A DNA stretch of 41,205 nt, from positions 1-41,205 of the forward strand of contig JAOPYI010000138.1 in the NCBI GenBank assembly GCA_025964675.1. Direction: 5' to 3'. Below, one piece after another: positions 15,454 through 23,600 of the stretch. How positions within the stretch are numbered: position 1 is the stretch's first letter; each line of letters opens with the position of its first letter. The position numbers and the translations under genes were made by a program. The notes beneath the pieces were generated by a model. That model saw only the letters and a program-made list of their open reading frames with translations. It was not told the origin of the DNA and did not search any database. The stretch is from Sphaerisporangium sp. (GTDB lineage Bacteria; Actinomycetota; Actinomycetes; Streptosporangiales; Streptosporangiaceae).

Positions 15454-16812
15454 ATGGATCGTCGCATCTTCGGCTTGGAGAACGAATACGGCGTCACCTG
15501 CACGTTCAGGGGTCAGCGCAGGCTGTCCCCCGACGAGGTGGCGCGGTACCTTTTCCGCAGAGTCGTGTCCTGGGGCCGATCGAGCAACGTGTTCCTCCGC
15601 AACGGTGCCCGCCTGTATCTCGATGTAGGCAGCCACCCTGAGTACGCCACCCCCGAGTGTGACAACGTCGTGGAGCTCGTCACCCACGACAAGGCGGGCG
15701 AGCGCATCCTCGAAGGCCTGCTCGTCGACGCCGAGAAGCGGCTTCGCGAGGAGGGCATCGCTGGAGACATCTACCTTTTCAAGAACAACACCGACTCGGC
15801 CGGGAACTCCTACGGCTGCCATGAGAACTACCTTGTCGGCAGGCACGGCGAGTTCGGCCGTCTCGCCGACGTCCTGATCCCGTTCCTCGTGACCCGGCAG
15901 ATCATCTGCGGGGCGGGCAAGGTGCTCCAGACCCCACGCGGCGCGGTCTACTGCGTCTCCCAGCGTGCCGAGCACATATGGGAGGGCGTTTCGAGCGCCA
16001 CCACCCGGTCCCGCCCGATCATCAACACCCGCGACGAGCCCCACGCCGACGCCGAGCGCTTCCGCAGGCTCCACGTCATCGTCGGCGACTCCAACATGAG
16101 CGAGTCCACCATGCTGCTCAAGGTCGGCGCCACCGACCTCGTGCTGCGGATGGTGGAGGCCGGCACGGTCATGCGTGACCTCAGCCTGGAGAACCCCATA
16201 AGGGCGATCCGCGAGGTCTCTCATGACATGACCGGGCGCAGGCGCGTGCGCCTGGCTAATGGGCGCGAGGCGTCCTCGCTCGAGATCCAGCAGGAATACC
16301 TCTCCAAGGCCCGCGACTTCGTCGAGAGGCGAGGTGGCGACGCCATCACGCGCAGGGTCCTGGAGCTGTGGGAGCGCACCCTGCGCGCGGTGGATACCGG
16401 CGACCTCGACCTGGTCGCGCGCGAGATCGACTGGGTGACCAAATACCAGCTCATCGAGCGCTACCGCAACAAGTACGACCTGCCGCTGTCCTCGCCCAGG
16501 GTCGCCCAGCTCGACCTCGCCTACCACGACGTCCACCGCAAGAGGGGTCTGTTCTACCTCCTGCAGAAGCGCGGCGCCGTGGAGCGGGTGGCGTCCGACC
16601 TGAAGATCTTCGAGGCCAAGTCCGTGCCGCCGCAGACCACGCGGGCCCGGCTTCGCGGGGAGTTCATCCGCAAGGCGCAGGAGAAGCGGCGCGACTTCAC
16701 CGTCGACTGGGTGCATCTGAAGCTGAACGACCAGGCCCAGCGCACGGTTCTGTGCAAGGACCCCTTCCGCAGCGTCGACGAGAGGGTCGACAAGCTGATC
16801 GCCGGCATGTGA
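15454..16812 (+). CDS. pafA: Pup--protein ligase
   Basis: PafA uses ATP to join the C-terminal glutamate of Pup to lysines of target proteins, marking them for the proteasome. The 452-residue protein has the canonical start [18 protein letters not shown], which holds the nucleotide/Mg-binding glutamates. It also has [15 protein letters not shown] at about residues 56-70, carrying the catalytic Asp, and the conserved [18 protein letters not shown] and [16 protein letters not shown] segments. The normal Dop-distinguishing loop is absent. ATG 15454 matches the family start; GTG 15451 is an adjacent alternative. It is monocistronic here: the -10 box at 15442 in front and a very strong terminator behind. 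It is separated from prcA by 12 kb of unrelated genes. Confidence 0.97.
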   Translation: MDRRIFGLENEYGVTCTFRGQRRLSPDEVARYLFRRVVSWGRSSNVFLRNGARLYLDVGSHPEYATPECDNVVELVTHDKAGERILEGLLVDAEKRLREEGIAGDIYLFKNNTDSAGNSYGCHENYLVGRHGEFGRLADVLIPFLVTRQIICGAGKVLQTPRGAVYCVSQRAEHIWEGVSSATTRSRPIINTRDEPHADAERFRRLHVIVGDSNMSESTMLLKVGATDLVLRMVEAGTVMRDLSLENPIRAIREVSHDMTGRRRVRLANGREASSLEIQQEYLSKARDFVERRGGDAITRRVLELWERTLRAVDTGDLDLVAREIDWVTKYQLIERYRNKYDLPLSSPRVAQLDLAYHDVHRKRGLFYLLQKRGAVERVASDLKIFEAKSVPPQTTRARLRGEFIRKAQEKRRDFTVDWVHLKLNDQAQRTVLCKDPFRSVDERVDKLIAGM

Positions 16813-16820
16813 CGCCTGGA

Positions 16821-16862
16821 CCCTCCGGTGGGTCGCTCACGAGCGACCCACCGGAGGGTTTT
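16821..16862 (+). terminator. Strong Rho-independent terminator after pafA
   Basis: A perfect 17-bp stem, CCCTCCGGTGGGTCGCT paired with AGCGACCCACCGGAGGG, has a 4-nt loop CACG and is followed by TTTT. It begins 8 nt after the pafA stop and is the best terminator in the window. It isolates pafA from the FKBP gene downstream. Confidence 0.95.
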
Positions 16863-17028
16863 CCACCGTCCGGATCGTGAACGTTCCGGACGGCGCCGGA
16901 GGCGCCCGCACGCCCGTCCGGCCCTTGTACGGCGGGTTTCCCGGGTCCTTCGGAGAAAGGGTTCGGAAGGTAAGGTCACACTTCGGCAAGATCGAGTTGT
17001 GGTGACTCGTACGGTCATGGGGTTCGGG

Positions 17029-17034
17029 TAGTGT
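17029..17034 (+). promoter_or_regulatory. Candidate -10 box of the FKBP gene
   Basis: TAGTGT, the same hexamer as before pafA, would place transcription start near 17041-17044. That gives a leader of about 25 nt containing CGAGGGA before ATG 17068. No clear -35 is seen. The rest of the gap 16863-17028 holds no recognisable gene or repeat. Confidence 0.4.
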
Positions 17035-17067
17035 TACGCGAACGTGACGTCTCTCCGAGGGATACCC

Positions 17068-18015
17068 ATGCGCCGACTGGCCGTTCTCGCCGCCTTGCCG
17101 TTGCTGTTCGCCGCCGCCTGCGGTAACAGCGGCAACGTGACCGCCAAGGCCGGGGGCACCCCGGCCGCCGGTGTGAAGGTCGCGGGACAGTTCGGGAAGA
17201 AACCCCAGGTCACCTTCCCCGCCGGCAAGCCGCCCGCGACGTCGTCGGCGCAGACGATCTCCGAGGGCCAGGGCTCGCCGGTCAAGGAAGGCGACTCGGT
17301 CGTGGCCAACCTCACGGCCTACAGCTGGGACGGCAAGAGCAACGCGGCCTCGGGGTCCACCTACGACGACGGCGCTCCCCAGCTCATCAAGGTCGACGCC
17401 AAGCTTCCCTCCGTGGTCCACAAGGCGTTCCAGGACAGCAAGCCAGGCGGCCGGTTCCTCGCCGTCGTCGCGAAGGACAGCCTGACCCCCGACCAGGCGG
17501 AGCAGGCCAAGTCACAGGGCGCCGACACCTCGATCGCCAGCGTCTACGTCGTCGACGTGATGGGCGTGCCCACCGTCAAGGCCGCCCAGGGCACCGCGGC
17601 CGACCCCGGGGTCAAGGGCGTCAAGCTGGAGAACCCCGGCGGTGAGCAGGCGCCCAAGCTGACCACCAAGACCGACGTGGCGGCGCCGAAGGACCTGGTC
17701 TCCAAGACCGTGATCAAGGGCAGCGGCCCGGCGGTCAAGTCCGGGCAGACGATCCTCGTGCACTACACCGGCAAGATCTGGGGCAGTGACACCGAGTTCG
17801 ACAGCAGCTGGGGCCGAGGCGAGCCGGTGATGTTCCCGATCGGTGTCGGCAAGGTCATCAAGGGCTGGGACCAGAGCCTGGTGGGCGTCCCGGTGGGCAG
17901 CCGGGTGCTGGTGACGATCCCGCCGGCCCTCGGGTACGGCAAGGCCGGGTCCGGCGACAAGATCAAGGGCACCGACACCCTGGTGTTCGTGGTCGACATC
18001 CTCGGCGTCTACTGA
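17068..18015 (+). CDS. FKBP-type peptidyl-prolyl cis-trans isomerase lipoprotein
   Basis: This is a predicted surface lipoprotein that speeds proline isomerisation during folding of exported proteins. Residues 1-18 (MRRLAVLAALPLLFAAAC) form a lipoprotein signal with lipobox Cys18. There are two FKBP-like halves. The first, about residues 65-175, contains VKEGDSVVANLTAYSWDG and KPGGRFLAVVAKDSLT but lacks the typical active-site aromatic set. The second, about 215-315, is canonical: GQTILVHYTGKIWGSDTEFD, FPIGVGKVIKGWDQSLVGVP and IPPALGYG. ATG 17068 is preferred because CGAGGGA lies 6 nt upstream; GTG 17044 would add eight residues before the signal. FKBP genes next to pafA are a common actinobacterial arrangement. 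A short weak hairpin (GCCC/GGGC near 18060) follows, not convincing as a terminator. Confidence 0.92.
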   Translation: MRRLAVLAALPLLFAAACGNSGNVTAKAGGTPAAGVKVAGQFGKKPQVTFPAGKPPATSSAQTISEGQGSPVKEGDSVVANLTAYSWDGKSNAASGSTYDDGAPQLIKVDAKLPSVVHKAFQDSKPGGRFLAVVAKDSLTPDQAEQAKSQGADTSIASVYVVDVMGVPTVKAAQGTAADPGVKGVKLENPGGEQAPKLTTKTDVAAPKDLVSKTVIKGSGPAVKSGQTILVHYTGKIWGSDTEFDSSWGRGEPVMFPIGVGKVIKGWDQSLVGVPVGSRVLVTIPPALGYGKAGSGDKIKGTDTLVFVVDILGVY

Positions 18016-18129
18016 CCTCTCCGCGCTTTCCGCTTCGCTCGCCGCGGCCGGCCTCCCGCCCTTCCCGGGCAGGGGGGGTACGGCCGTGCGGCGTTCTAGA
18101 GGCGCTGCCGTGGCTCACCGGTGCCGCCT

Positions 18130-18135
18130 TACACT
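18130..18135 (+). promoter_or_regulatory. -10 box of the SufR-like regulator gene (leaderless start)
   Basis: TACACT is followed by 7 nt and then GTG 18143, placing the predicted transcript start on the start codon. No ribosome binding site is seen before this GTG, which agrees with a leaderless mRNA. Confidence 0.5.
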
Positions 18136-18142
18136 CGCCATT

Positions 18143-18796
18143 GTGAGCAGTGACGATCTCCGCCATCCCGATGCTCTCGATGTGCTCGGCGCCCTTCGCG
18201 ATCCTGTGCGGCGGGCGCTGTACGACTACGTGGCCGGGCAGGGGCATGAGGTCGGCCGGGACGAGGCCGCGCGGGCGGCGGGGGTGGGCCGCACCCTGGC
18301 CGCCTTCCACCTGGACAAGCTCGTCGAGGCCGGCCTGCTGGAGTCGGACTACCGCCGGCTGAGCGGGCGTACCGGGCCTGGCAGCGGGCGCCCGGCCAAG
18401 GTCTACCGCCGTTCCCCGGTGGAGTATCAGGTCAGCCTGCCCCCGCGCGACTACCGCACCCTGGCGCTCGTGCTTGCCGAGGCCCTGGACGCGCTCGGCG
18501 GCGAGGAGGCCGCCGAGGCCGCCGCCCGCCGGGTAGGGGAGCGGGCCAAGGCATCCGAGCTGCGCGAGGCGTTGGAGGAGCGCGGCTACGAGCCCTACGA
18601 CGAGGGCGAGGTCATCCGCCTGCGCAACTGCCCTTTCCACATGCTCGCCGATGAACGTCCGTTGCTCGTCTGCTCGTTGAACCTGGCCCTGTGCGAGGGC
18701 CTGCTGTCCGCTCTCGGGGACGGCCGCGTCACCGCGCGGCTCGACCCCCGGCCGGGGGAGTGCTGTGTCGCTTTCTCTAAAAACAATGATGATTGA
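18143..18796 (+). CDS. ArsR/SufR-like winged-helix regulator with C-terminal cysteines
   Basis: This is a 217-residue DNA-binding protein resembling the COG2345 group that includes the iron-sulfur sensor SufR. The N-terminal winged helix covers about residues 8-85: DALDVLGALRDPVRRALYDY, DEAARAAGVGRTLAAFHLDK and LVEAGLLESDYRRLSG. After a helical middle part, the C-terminal region holds Cys163 (RNCPFHMLA), Cys177 (LLVCSLN), Cys184, and the pair Cys207-Cys208 (PGECCVAF). SufR also has its cluster ligands in this region, so binding of an Fe-S cluster or metal is plausible, though the spacing is not identical to cyanobacterial SufR. No suf genes lie nearby. The DUF3291 gene follows, and its -35 box overlaps this stop codon. 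Confidence 0.8.
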   Translation: MSSDDLRHPDALDVLGALRDPVRRALYDYVAGQGHEVGRDEAARAAGVGRTLAAFHLDKLVEAGLLESDYRRLSGRTGPGSGRPAKVYRRSPVEYQVSLPPRDYRTLALVLAEALDALGGEEAAEAAARRVGERAKASELREALEERGYEPYDEGEVIRLRNCPFHMLADERPLLVCSLNLALCEGLLSALGDGRVTARLDPRPGECCVAFSKNNDD

Positions 18797-18822
18797 CATA
18801 GAAAGGACCGGCGTGGTGTTCT
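18793..18822 (+). promoter_or_regulatory. Promoter of the DUF3291 gene
   Basis: A perfect -35 TTGACA (18793-18798), overlapping the upstream stop codon, is followed after 18 nt by TGTTCT (18817-18822). The ATG of the DUF3291 gene comes 6 nt later, another apparent leaderless arrangement. The -10 match is only partial, so the exact hexamer is uncertain. Confidence 0.45.
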
Positions 18823-18828
18823 AGGCGC

Positions 18829-19302
18829 ATGCATCTGGCCCAGCTCAACGTCGCGCACATGCGCGCCCCCAAGGAATCCCCCGAGCTTGCCGAGTTCGTC
18901 GCGGCTCTTGAGCCCATCAACGCCATTTCGGACATGGCCCCAGGTTTCGTCTGGCGGCTCAAGGGCGGAGACGACCCCACCGACACCGTGCGGCACGACT
19001 ACGGCGACCTGCTGTTGATCAACTTCTCGGTATGGGAGTCCCGCGAGACGCTGTGGAACTTCGTCTACCGCACCGCGCACCTGGATTACCTGCGCCGCCG
19101 CCGCGAATGGTTCCTCCGCAACGCCGAGCCGTACAGCGTGATGTGGTGGGTCCACGACGGCTACACCCCGAGCCTCGCGGAGGGCATGGAGAGGCTGCGG
19201 AGGCTCAGGGAGGAAGGCCCCGGGCCGGAGGCCTTCACCTTCACCGACTTCCACGAGCCGCCGACGGCCGAGGCAGAGAACCTGGCCGACCAGCCGGCCT
19301 GA
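18829..19302 (+). CDS. DUF3291 domain protein
   Basis: This 157-residue protein matches the DUF3291 pattern: N-terminal LAQLNVAHMRAPKESPELAEFV, then APGFVWRLKGG, INFSVWESRETLWNFVYRTAH, YLRRRREWF, and VMWWVHDGYTPSLAEGMERL. This family is related to the dimeric alpha-beta barrel monooxygenase fold, but no reaction is established that I know of. The C-terminus carries a short family-typical FTFTDFHEPP segment. No signal peptide or membrane helix is seen, so it should be cytoplasmic. It stands alone between the cysteine-rich regulator and an opposing ArsR-like gene, and that regulator may control it (inference). The 57-nt gap to the converging gene shows no clear terminator. Confidence 0.85.
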   Translation: MHLAQLNVAHMRAPKESPELAEFVAALEPINAISDMAPGFVWRLKGGDDPTDTVRHDYGDLLLINFSVWESRETLWNFVYRTAHLDYLRRRREWFLRNAEPYSVMWWVHDGYTPSLAEGMERLRRLREEGPGPEAFTFTDFHEPPTAEAENLADQPA

Positions 19303-19359
19303 GCCCTCGTCCGTTGAGGCCCGGCAACTCCGAGGACAACCCCGGTGGCCACTCGGACT

Positions 19360-20358
19360 TCAGGCGGTCAGTCCGGGGCGGTGGCCGTTGAGCAGGGCGG
19401 TACCGAGCTCGGTGATGGTGTGGATCACCGCCTGGCCGAACCGGTGGCTCGACACAAGGCCGGCCTCGCGCAGCGTGGTGGCCTGCCGGCTCGCGGTGGA
19501 CGTGGGAATGTCCAGCTGTCGTCCCAGCTCGCCGGTGGTGCAGTCGCCGTGCCCGATCGTCTCGAGGACCTGGGCCCGGGTGGGGCCGAGCAGGTTCGTC
19601 AGCGTCGGATGCCTGTCGGGGCTGTCGCCGTGAGCCCAGATCAGGTCGTGCTCGATCGGATAGACCAGCACCGGGGGCAGGTCGGGGTCGCGCAGGGTGA
19701 TGGGGGTCTGCCTGCAGAAGAACGAAGGCTGCAGCACCAGGCCCCGGCCGTTCAGATGGATGTCGTGGTCGGCCGGATAGGCCAGCTCCAGAGTTGGGAA
19801 ACTCCACTGGGCCGACGGGTGCAGAGTCGAGAAGATTACGTGCCAGCCCCCCTCGGAAAGCATCCGGAGGCGGCGTGCCCGTTCCTGCGCGACCTGCGCT
19901 CGGATGCGCGGCCAGTACGGGGACAGGCACGCGTCGAAGTACGCCCCGGCCGCGTCGGCGACGGCGCCCAGGGGTTCGGACTCGCCCCTCGCCAGGTCGC
20001 CGATCCACCCGGGAAGCCGCCGGTTGGGATGCCGCATGGACAGCTCCGACAGGTCCATGCGCAGCCGCTCGCGCGCGGTGCCGCGCAGGGCTTCGATGCC
20101 CGCGGCCACCGAGCCCGGTTCCGCGCGAGGGGTGAGGAAGTCGACGGAGTAGCCCCGCGGCGGCACCAGGGTCGTCAGCACGCCGGTGGCCGCGGGCGCC
20201 TTGGCAAGGGCCTCCTTCTTCCACTGGCGGAAGACGACGGCGTGCTCGCGGCGGCACAACCTGTAGAGGCTGAGGGTGACCTCCCACAGGACGTCGCATT
20301 CAGGTGCGATGCGCGTGCGTGCCAGGTCTTCCCCGGTGAAATGAATCCGCAGCACCAT
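19360..20358 (-). CDS. ArsR-like winged-helix transcriptional regulator with long N-terminal domain (DUF5937-like)
   Basis: This is a 332-residue regulator with an uncharacterised N-terminal domain (about residues 1-235, beginning MVLRIHFTGEDLARTRIAP) and a C-terminal winged helix (about 255-325). The helix region includes LTNLLGPTRAQVLETIGHG, TTGELGRQLDIPTSTASRQ and ATTLREAGLVSSHRFGQAVI. This architecture is frequent in actinomycetes, where such proteins are annotated as ArsR-family or helix-turn-helix regulators with a DUF5937-like N-terminal part; that name is from memory. The ATG at 20358 is preceded by a GGGGG tract a few nt upstream. The frame stays open further upstream, but there is no good start there. 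It is divergent from the large secreted amidase gene, with an inverted repeat in the shared control region, so it may regulate that gene. Confidence 0.82.
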   Translation of the reverse strand: MVLRIHFTGEDLARTRIAPECDVLWEVTLSLYRLCRREHAVVFRQWKKEALAKAPAATGVLTTLVPPRGYSVDFLTPRAEPGSVAAGIEALRGTARERLRMDLSELSMRHPNRRLPGWIGDLARGESEPLGAVADAAGAYFDACLSPYWPRIRAQVAQERARRLRMLSEGGWHVIFSTLHPSAQWSFPTLELAYPADHDIHLNGRGLVLQPSFFCRQTPITLRDPDLPPVLVYPIEHDLIWAHGDSPDRHPTLTNLLGPTRAQVLETIGHGDCTTGELGRQLDIPTSTASRQATTLREAGLVSSHRFGQAVIHTITELGTALLNGHRPGLTA

Positions 20359-20664
20359 GGACCCCCGTTCGACCAAAGCTCCCGCAGGACTTACGCGCCC
20401 CCCGGGATTGTGCCGACGAAAGGCACCAGCGACAAGTCCGCACTGACCAGAATGTCCTGCATCTGTAAATGGCTGGGTGAAGACCATTTCGCTGTGCCGC
20501 TTCCCTCCCTCCTCTTGTCGGCGTGACCAGCGCATTTGCACCCAGATGGAAGGTTCTACGCCCTGACCGGGCGCGCTACCAAGATAGAGCCGTTTCGAAC
20601 TCACCGGCTCTCTCGGGACCCGCCGGCCGGCGGGCCGTGGCGGCCGAGGTAACGAGGGAGCACA
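20359..20664. promoter_or_regulatory. Divergent control region with inverted repeat AAATGG-N11-CCATTT
   Basis: This 306-nt gap separates the ArsR-like regulator (minus) from the secreted amidase gene (plus). AAATGG at 20467-20472 and CCATTT at 20484-20489 form a 6-bp inverted repeat spanning 23 nt within a relatively AT-rich patch, a plausible operator. The ribosome site GAGGGA (20654-20659) precedes the amidase GTG. No credible gene or RNA was seen here; no convincing -10/-35 pair could be fixed. Confidence 0.4.
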
Positions 20665-23600
20665 GTGAAGAAGAGGACACGCCGTCATCCCGCCGGCCGC
20701 GGCCCCGCGGTCACCGGACTGGCGGCGCTGATGATCGCCGGGTCCTTGACCGGACAGATCGCGGGTTCACCGGCCGCGAGGGCGGACGACACCCCGCCCC
20801 CGCCCCACGGGGCCGCCGTCGCCCGGGAGCAGGACCGGGTCGCCGCCGCGCCCGAGCCCGAACGGGCGGTCGCCGCGCGGACGGCGAAGGCGCAGGGTGT
20901 GCGGGTGGAGGTGGAAAGCGAGAAGACCGACAGTTCGTCGCTCTGGGTCAACCCCGACGGCACTTTCACGCTGGAGACCTTCCCCGGCCCGGTACGCGTG
21001 AAGGACGGCGGCACCTGGCGTCCGATCGACACCTCCTTGGTGCGCGACGATCAGGCGGGCCTGCGCCCGAACCTCACCGCGGCGGATGTACGGCTGTCCA
21101 ACGGGGGCGGGGAGCCGTTCGGCGAGGTGCGGCGGGGCGATCGCTCGTTCGCCGTCTCTTGGGGCAGGACGCTGCCCGCGCCGCAGGTCAAGGGAGACAC
21201 GGCCACCTACAAGGACGTCGTGCCCGGCGGCGACCTCACCGTGAAGGCGCTGCCGAACGGGTTCGGCCATTCGATCGTCCTGCGCAGGCGTCCGGCGGAG
21301 CCACTGGAGATCACGTTGCCGGTGGACACCAAGGGCCTGCGCCTTTCGGAGGCGGCCGACAACGGGCTGAACCTGCAGGACGCGGCCGGCGGCCTGCTGG
21401 CGTCCGCTCCCGCTCCCCGCATGTGGGACTCGACGACCGACCCGCGCTCCGGGGAGCCCGTCCACCAGGCCGCGATCGAGACCACCGTCAGGCGGACCGA
21501 CCACGGCACCGTCCTGGTGCTCAAGCCCGACGCGAGGTTCCTCGCGGATCCGGCCGTGAAGTACCCCGTCACCGTGGACCCCACCAGCACGCTGACCGTG
21601 GAGACCGACACGTGGGTGCAGAGTGACATCCCCGATTCGCAGCGCGGTTCCACCGAGCTGAAGGCCGGAACCTACGACGGCACCCACGTCGCCCGCTCCT
21701 ACCTGAAGTTCCGTAACGTCGACGACCTGCGCGGCACCCAGATCGTGGCCGCCGACCTCCGGCTGTGGACCTTCTGGTCGTCGGTCTGCGTGGACCCCAG
21801 CGCGGGCGTGCAGGCGCGCCGCATCACTGCGGCCTGGGACCCGGACACCATCAGGTACGGCTCTGAGCCGGCCACCACGACCGCGGGCGCCGTCACCACG
21901 AAGACCGCCTACGGCGCGGCGAGCTGCCCGCAGGACTTCATGCACTGGAACACCACCGCCATGGTCCAGGCATGGGCCGACGGCCAGCCGCACTACGGCA
22001 TCCAGCTGCGCGGCGCGGACGAGAAGGACGCCTCGACCTGGCGGCGCTACTACTCCTCCAACTACGTCTCCGGTGCGCAGGGCGAGAAGGAACCCGCGCT
22101 CAGCGTCACCTTCAACTACAAGCTCGGCACCCCTTCGGGGCTCGACGTGGCGCCCAGGGCCTCCTCGGACCCGGCGGTCAACACCGTCGCCAGCCTCACG
22201 CCCACCCTGTCGGCCAAGGCGACCGACCCGGCCGGGAAGCCGCTGGACTACACCTTCGAGGTGACGAAGGCGAGCGACAGCGACGTGATCGCCACCGGAG
22301 GCCCCAAGGCGGTGGCCTCCGGCGCGACGGCGACCTGGAAGATGCCCGCGAACCTCCTGCGGAACCCCGGCGCGTACCGGTTCCGGGTCAAGGTGATGAG
22401 CCAGACCGGCGCCAGCGGCTGGTCGCCATGGACGCCCCTCGCGACGGACGTGCCGAAGGTGCCCACCGGCCTCGCAACGGGCACGAGCGACCCGTCCGCC
22501 GTGGTGCTGTCGGGCGTGGTCTCGCGGCCCTCGGGCGAGACGCTGACCGCCAGGTTCTACCTGTTCGACGGCGCCGGTGCCGTGGTGGGGCAGAGCCCCG
22601 CGGGAACCAGTACCGTGCAGGGCGGGCAGCGCGCCGCCCTGAAGGTCTCCCCTGACCTGCTCACGCCAGGCGCCGTCTACAAATGGCAGATGGAAGCCTG
22701 CGCCGGCTCCACCTGCAGCGCCCGGACCGCGCCCCTCACCTTCACCGCCCCGCAACCGGCGGCGGAGAAGCCCGCCCAGACCACGACCCTCGACGCCGGC
22801 GTGCTGACCATACGCGCCGCCAGGACCGGGTCCGGTGACTGCGGCGGGAACACCTGCCCGCTGCAGAACGCGGGCGCGTTCCAGCTGGGGGGCGGTCGGA
22901 TCTCCACGTTCAAGGCCGATCTCGGCGCCATCCCGGCCGGAGCGGAGATCAGCTCGGCGACGCTCGACCTCGGCGCTCCCACCTGCGCAGGCACCTGCCC
23001 CACCACGGTGAAGGTTTCGGCGTACGAGCTGAGCGACGACCTCGCCGCCGACGCCTCGGGTGCCGACGCCTCCGCCAAGCTGCTGGAGGAGCCGTTCGCG
23101 GAGGCGGTCCTCGCCGACCCGGAGATCGACATCACCGGCTCGGCGCAGGGAGACCGTCAGGACGGCCAGGGCTTCGCGGAGCTCGCCCTGCGAGCCTCCG
23201 ACCCGTCTGCGCCGGAGGTGACCTTCGGCTCGGCGACCATCACGGTCGCCTATGTCCGGCCCGCCGTGCCGGGAACCGCGCAGAACGTGAGCGTGCGCCC
23301 AGGGGACGGCGGTGCGCTGGTCACCTGGGGTCCGCCGTCCGAGTCGACCGGTGACACGCGGGTCACCGGCTTCGACCTCGAAGTCGTCAGCGGCTCGGGG
23401 AGTGTCGTCAAGACGCTGACGCCGGCCGAGCCGAGGGCTGTGGTCACCGGGCTGACCAACGGGTCCGCCTACACCTTCCGGGTGCGGGCCAAGAACGACC
23501 AGGGCAGCGGCGCCTGGAGCACCACCGCGGCCGTCAAGCCGGAGGCCGTCCCCGACCGTCAGGAGTACATCGACGCGGTCGCCCAGTATCTGGACAGCCG

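Noticed and set aside
13465-16716. A 1083-codon minus-strand frame across hyuB and pafA
   Set aside because: It runs antisense through two well-supported genes and shows no domain; it is kept open by the lack of stops in GC-rich DNA.
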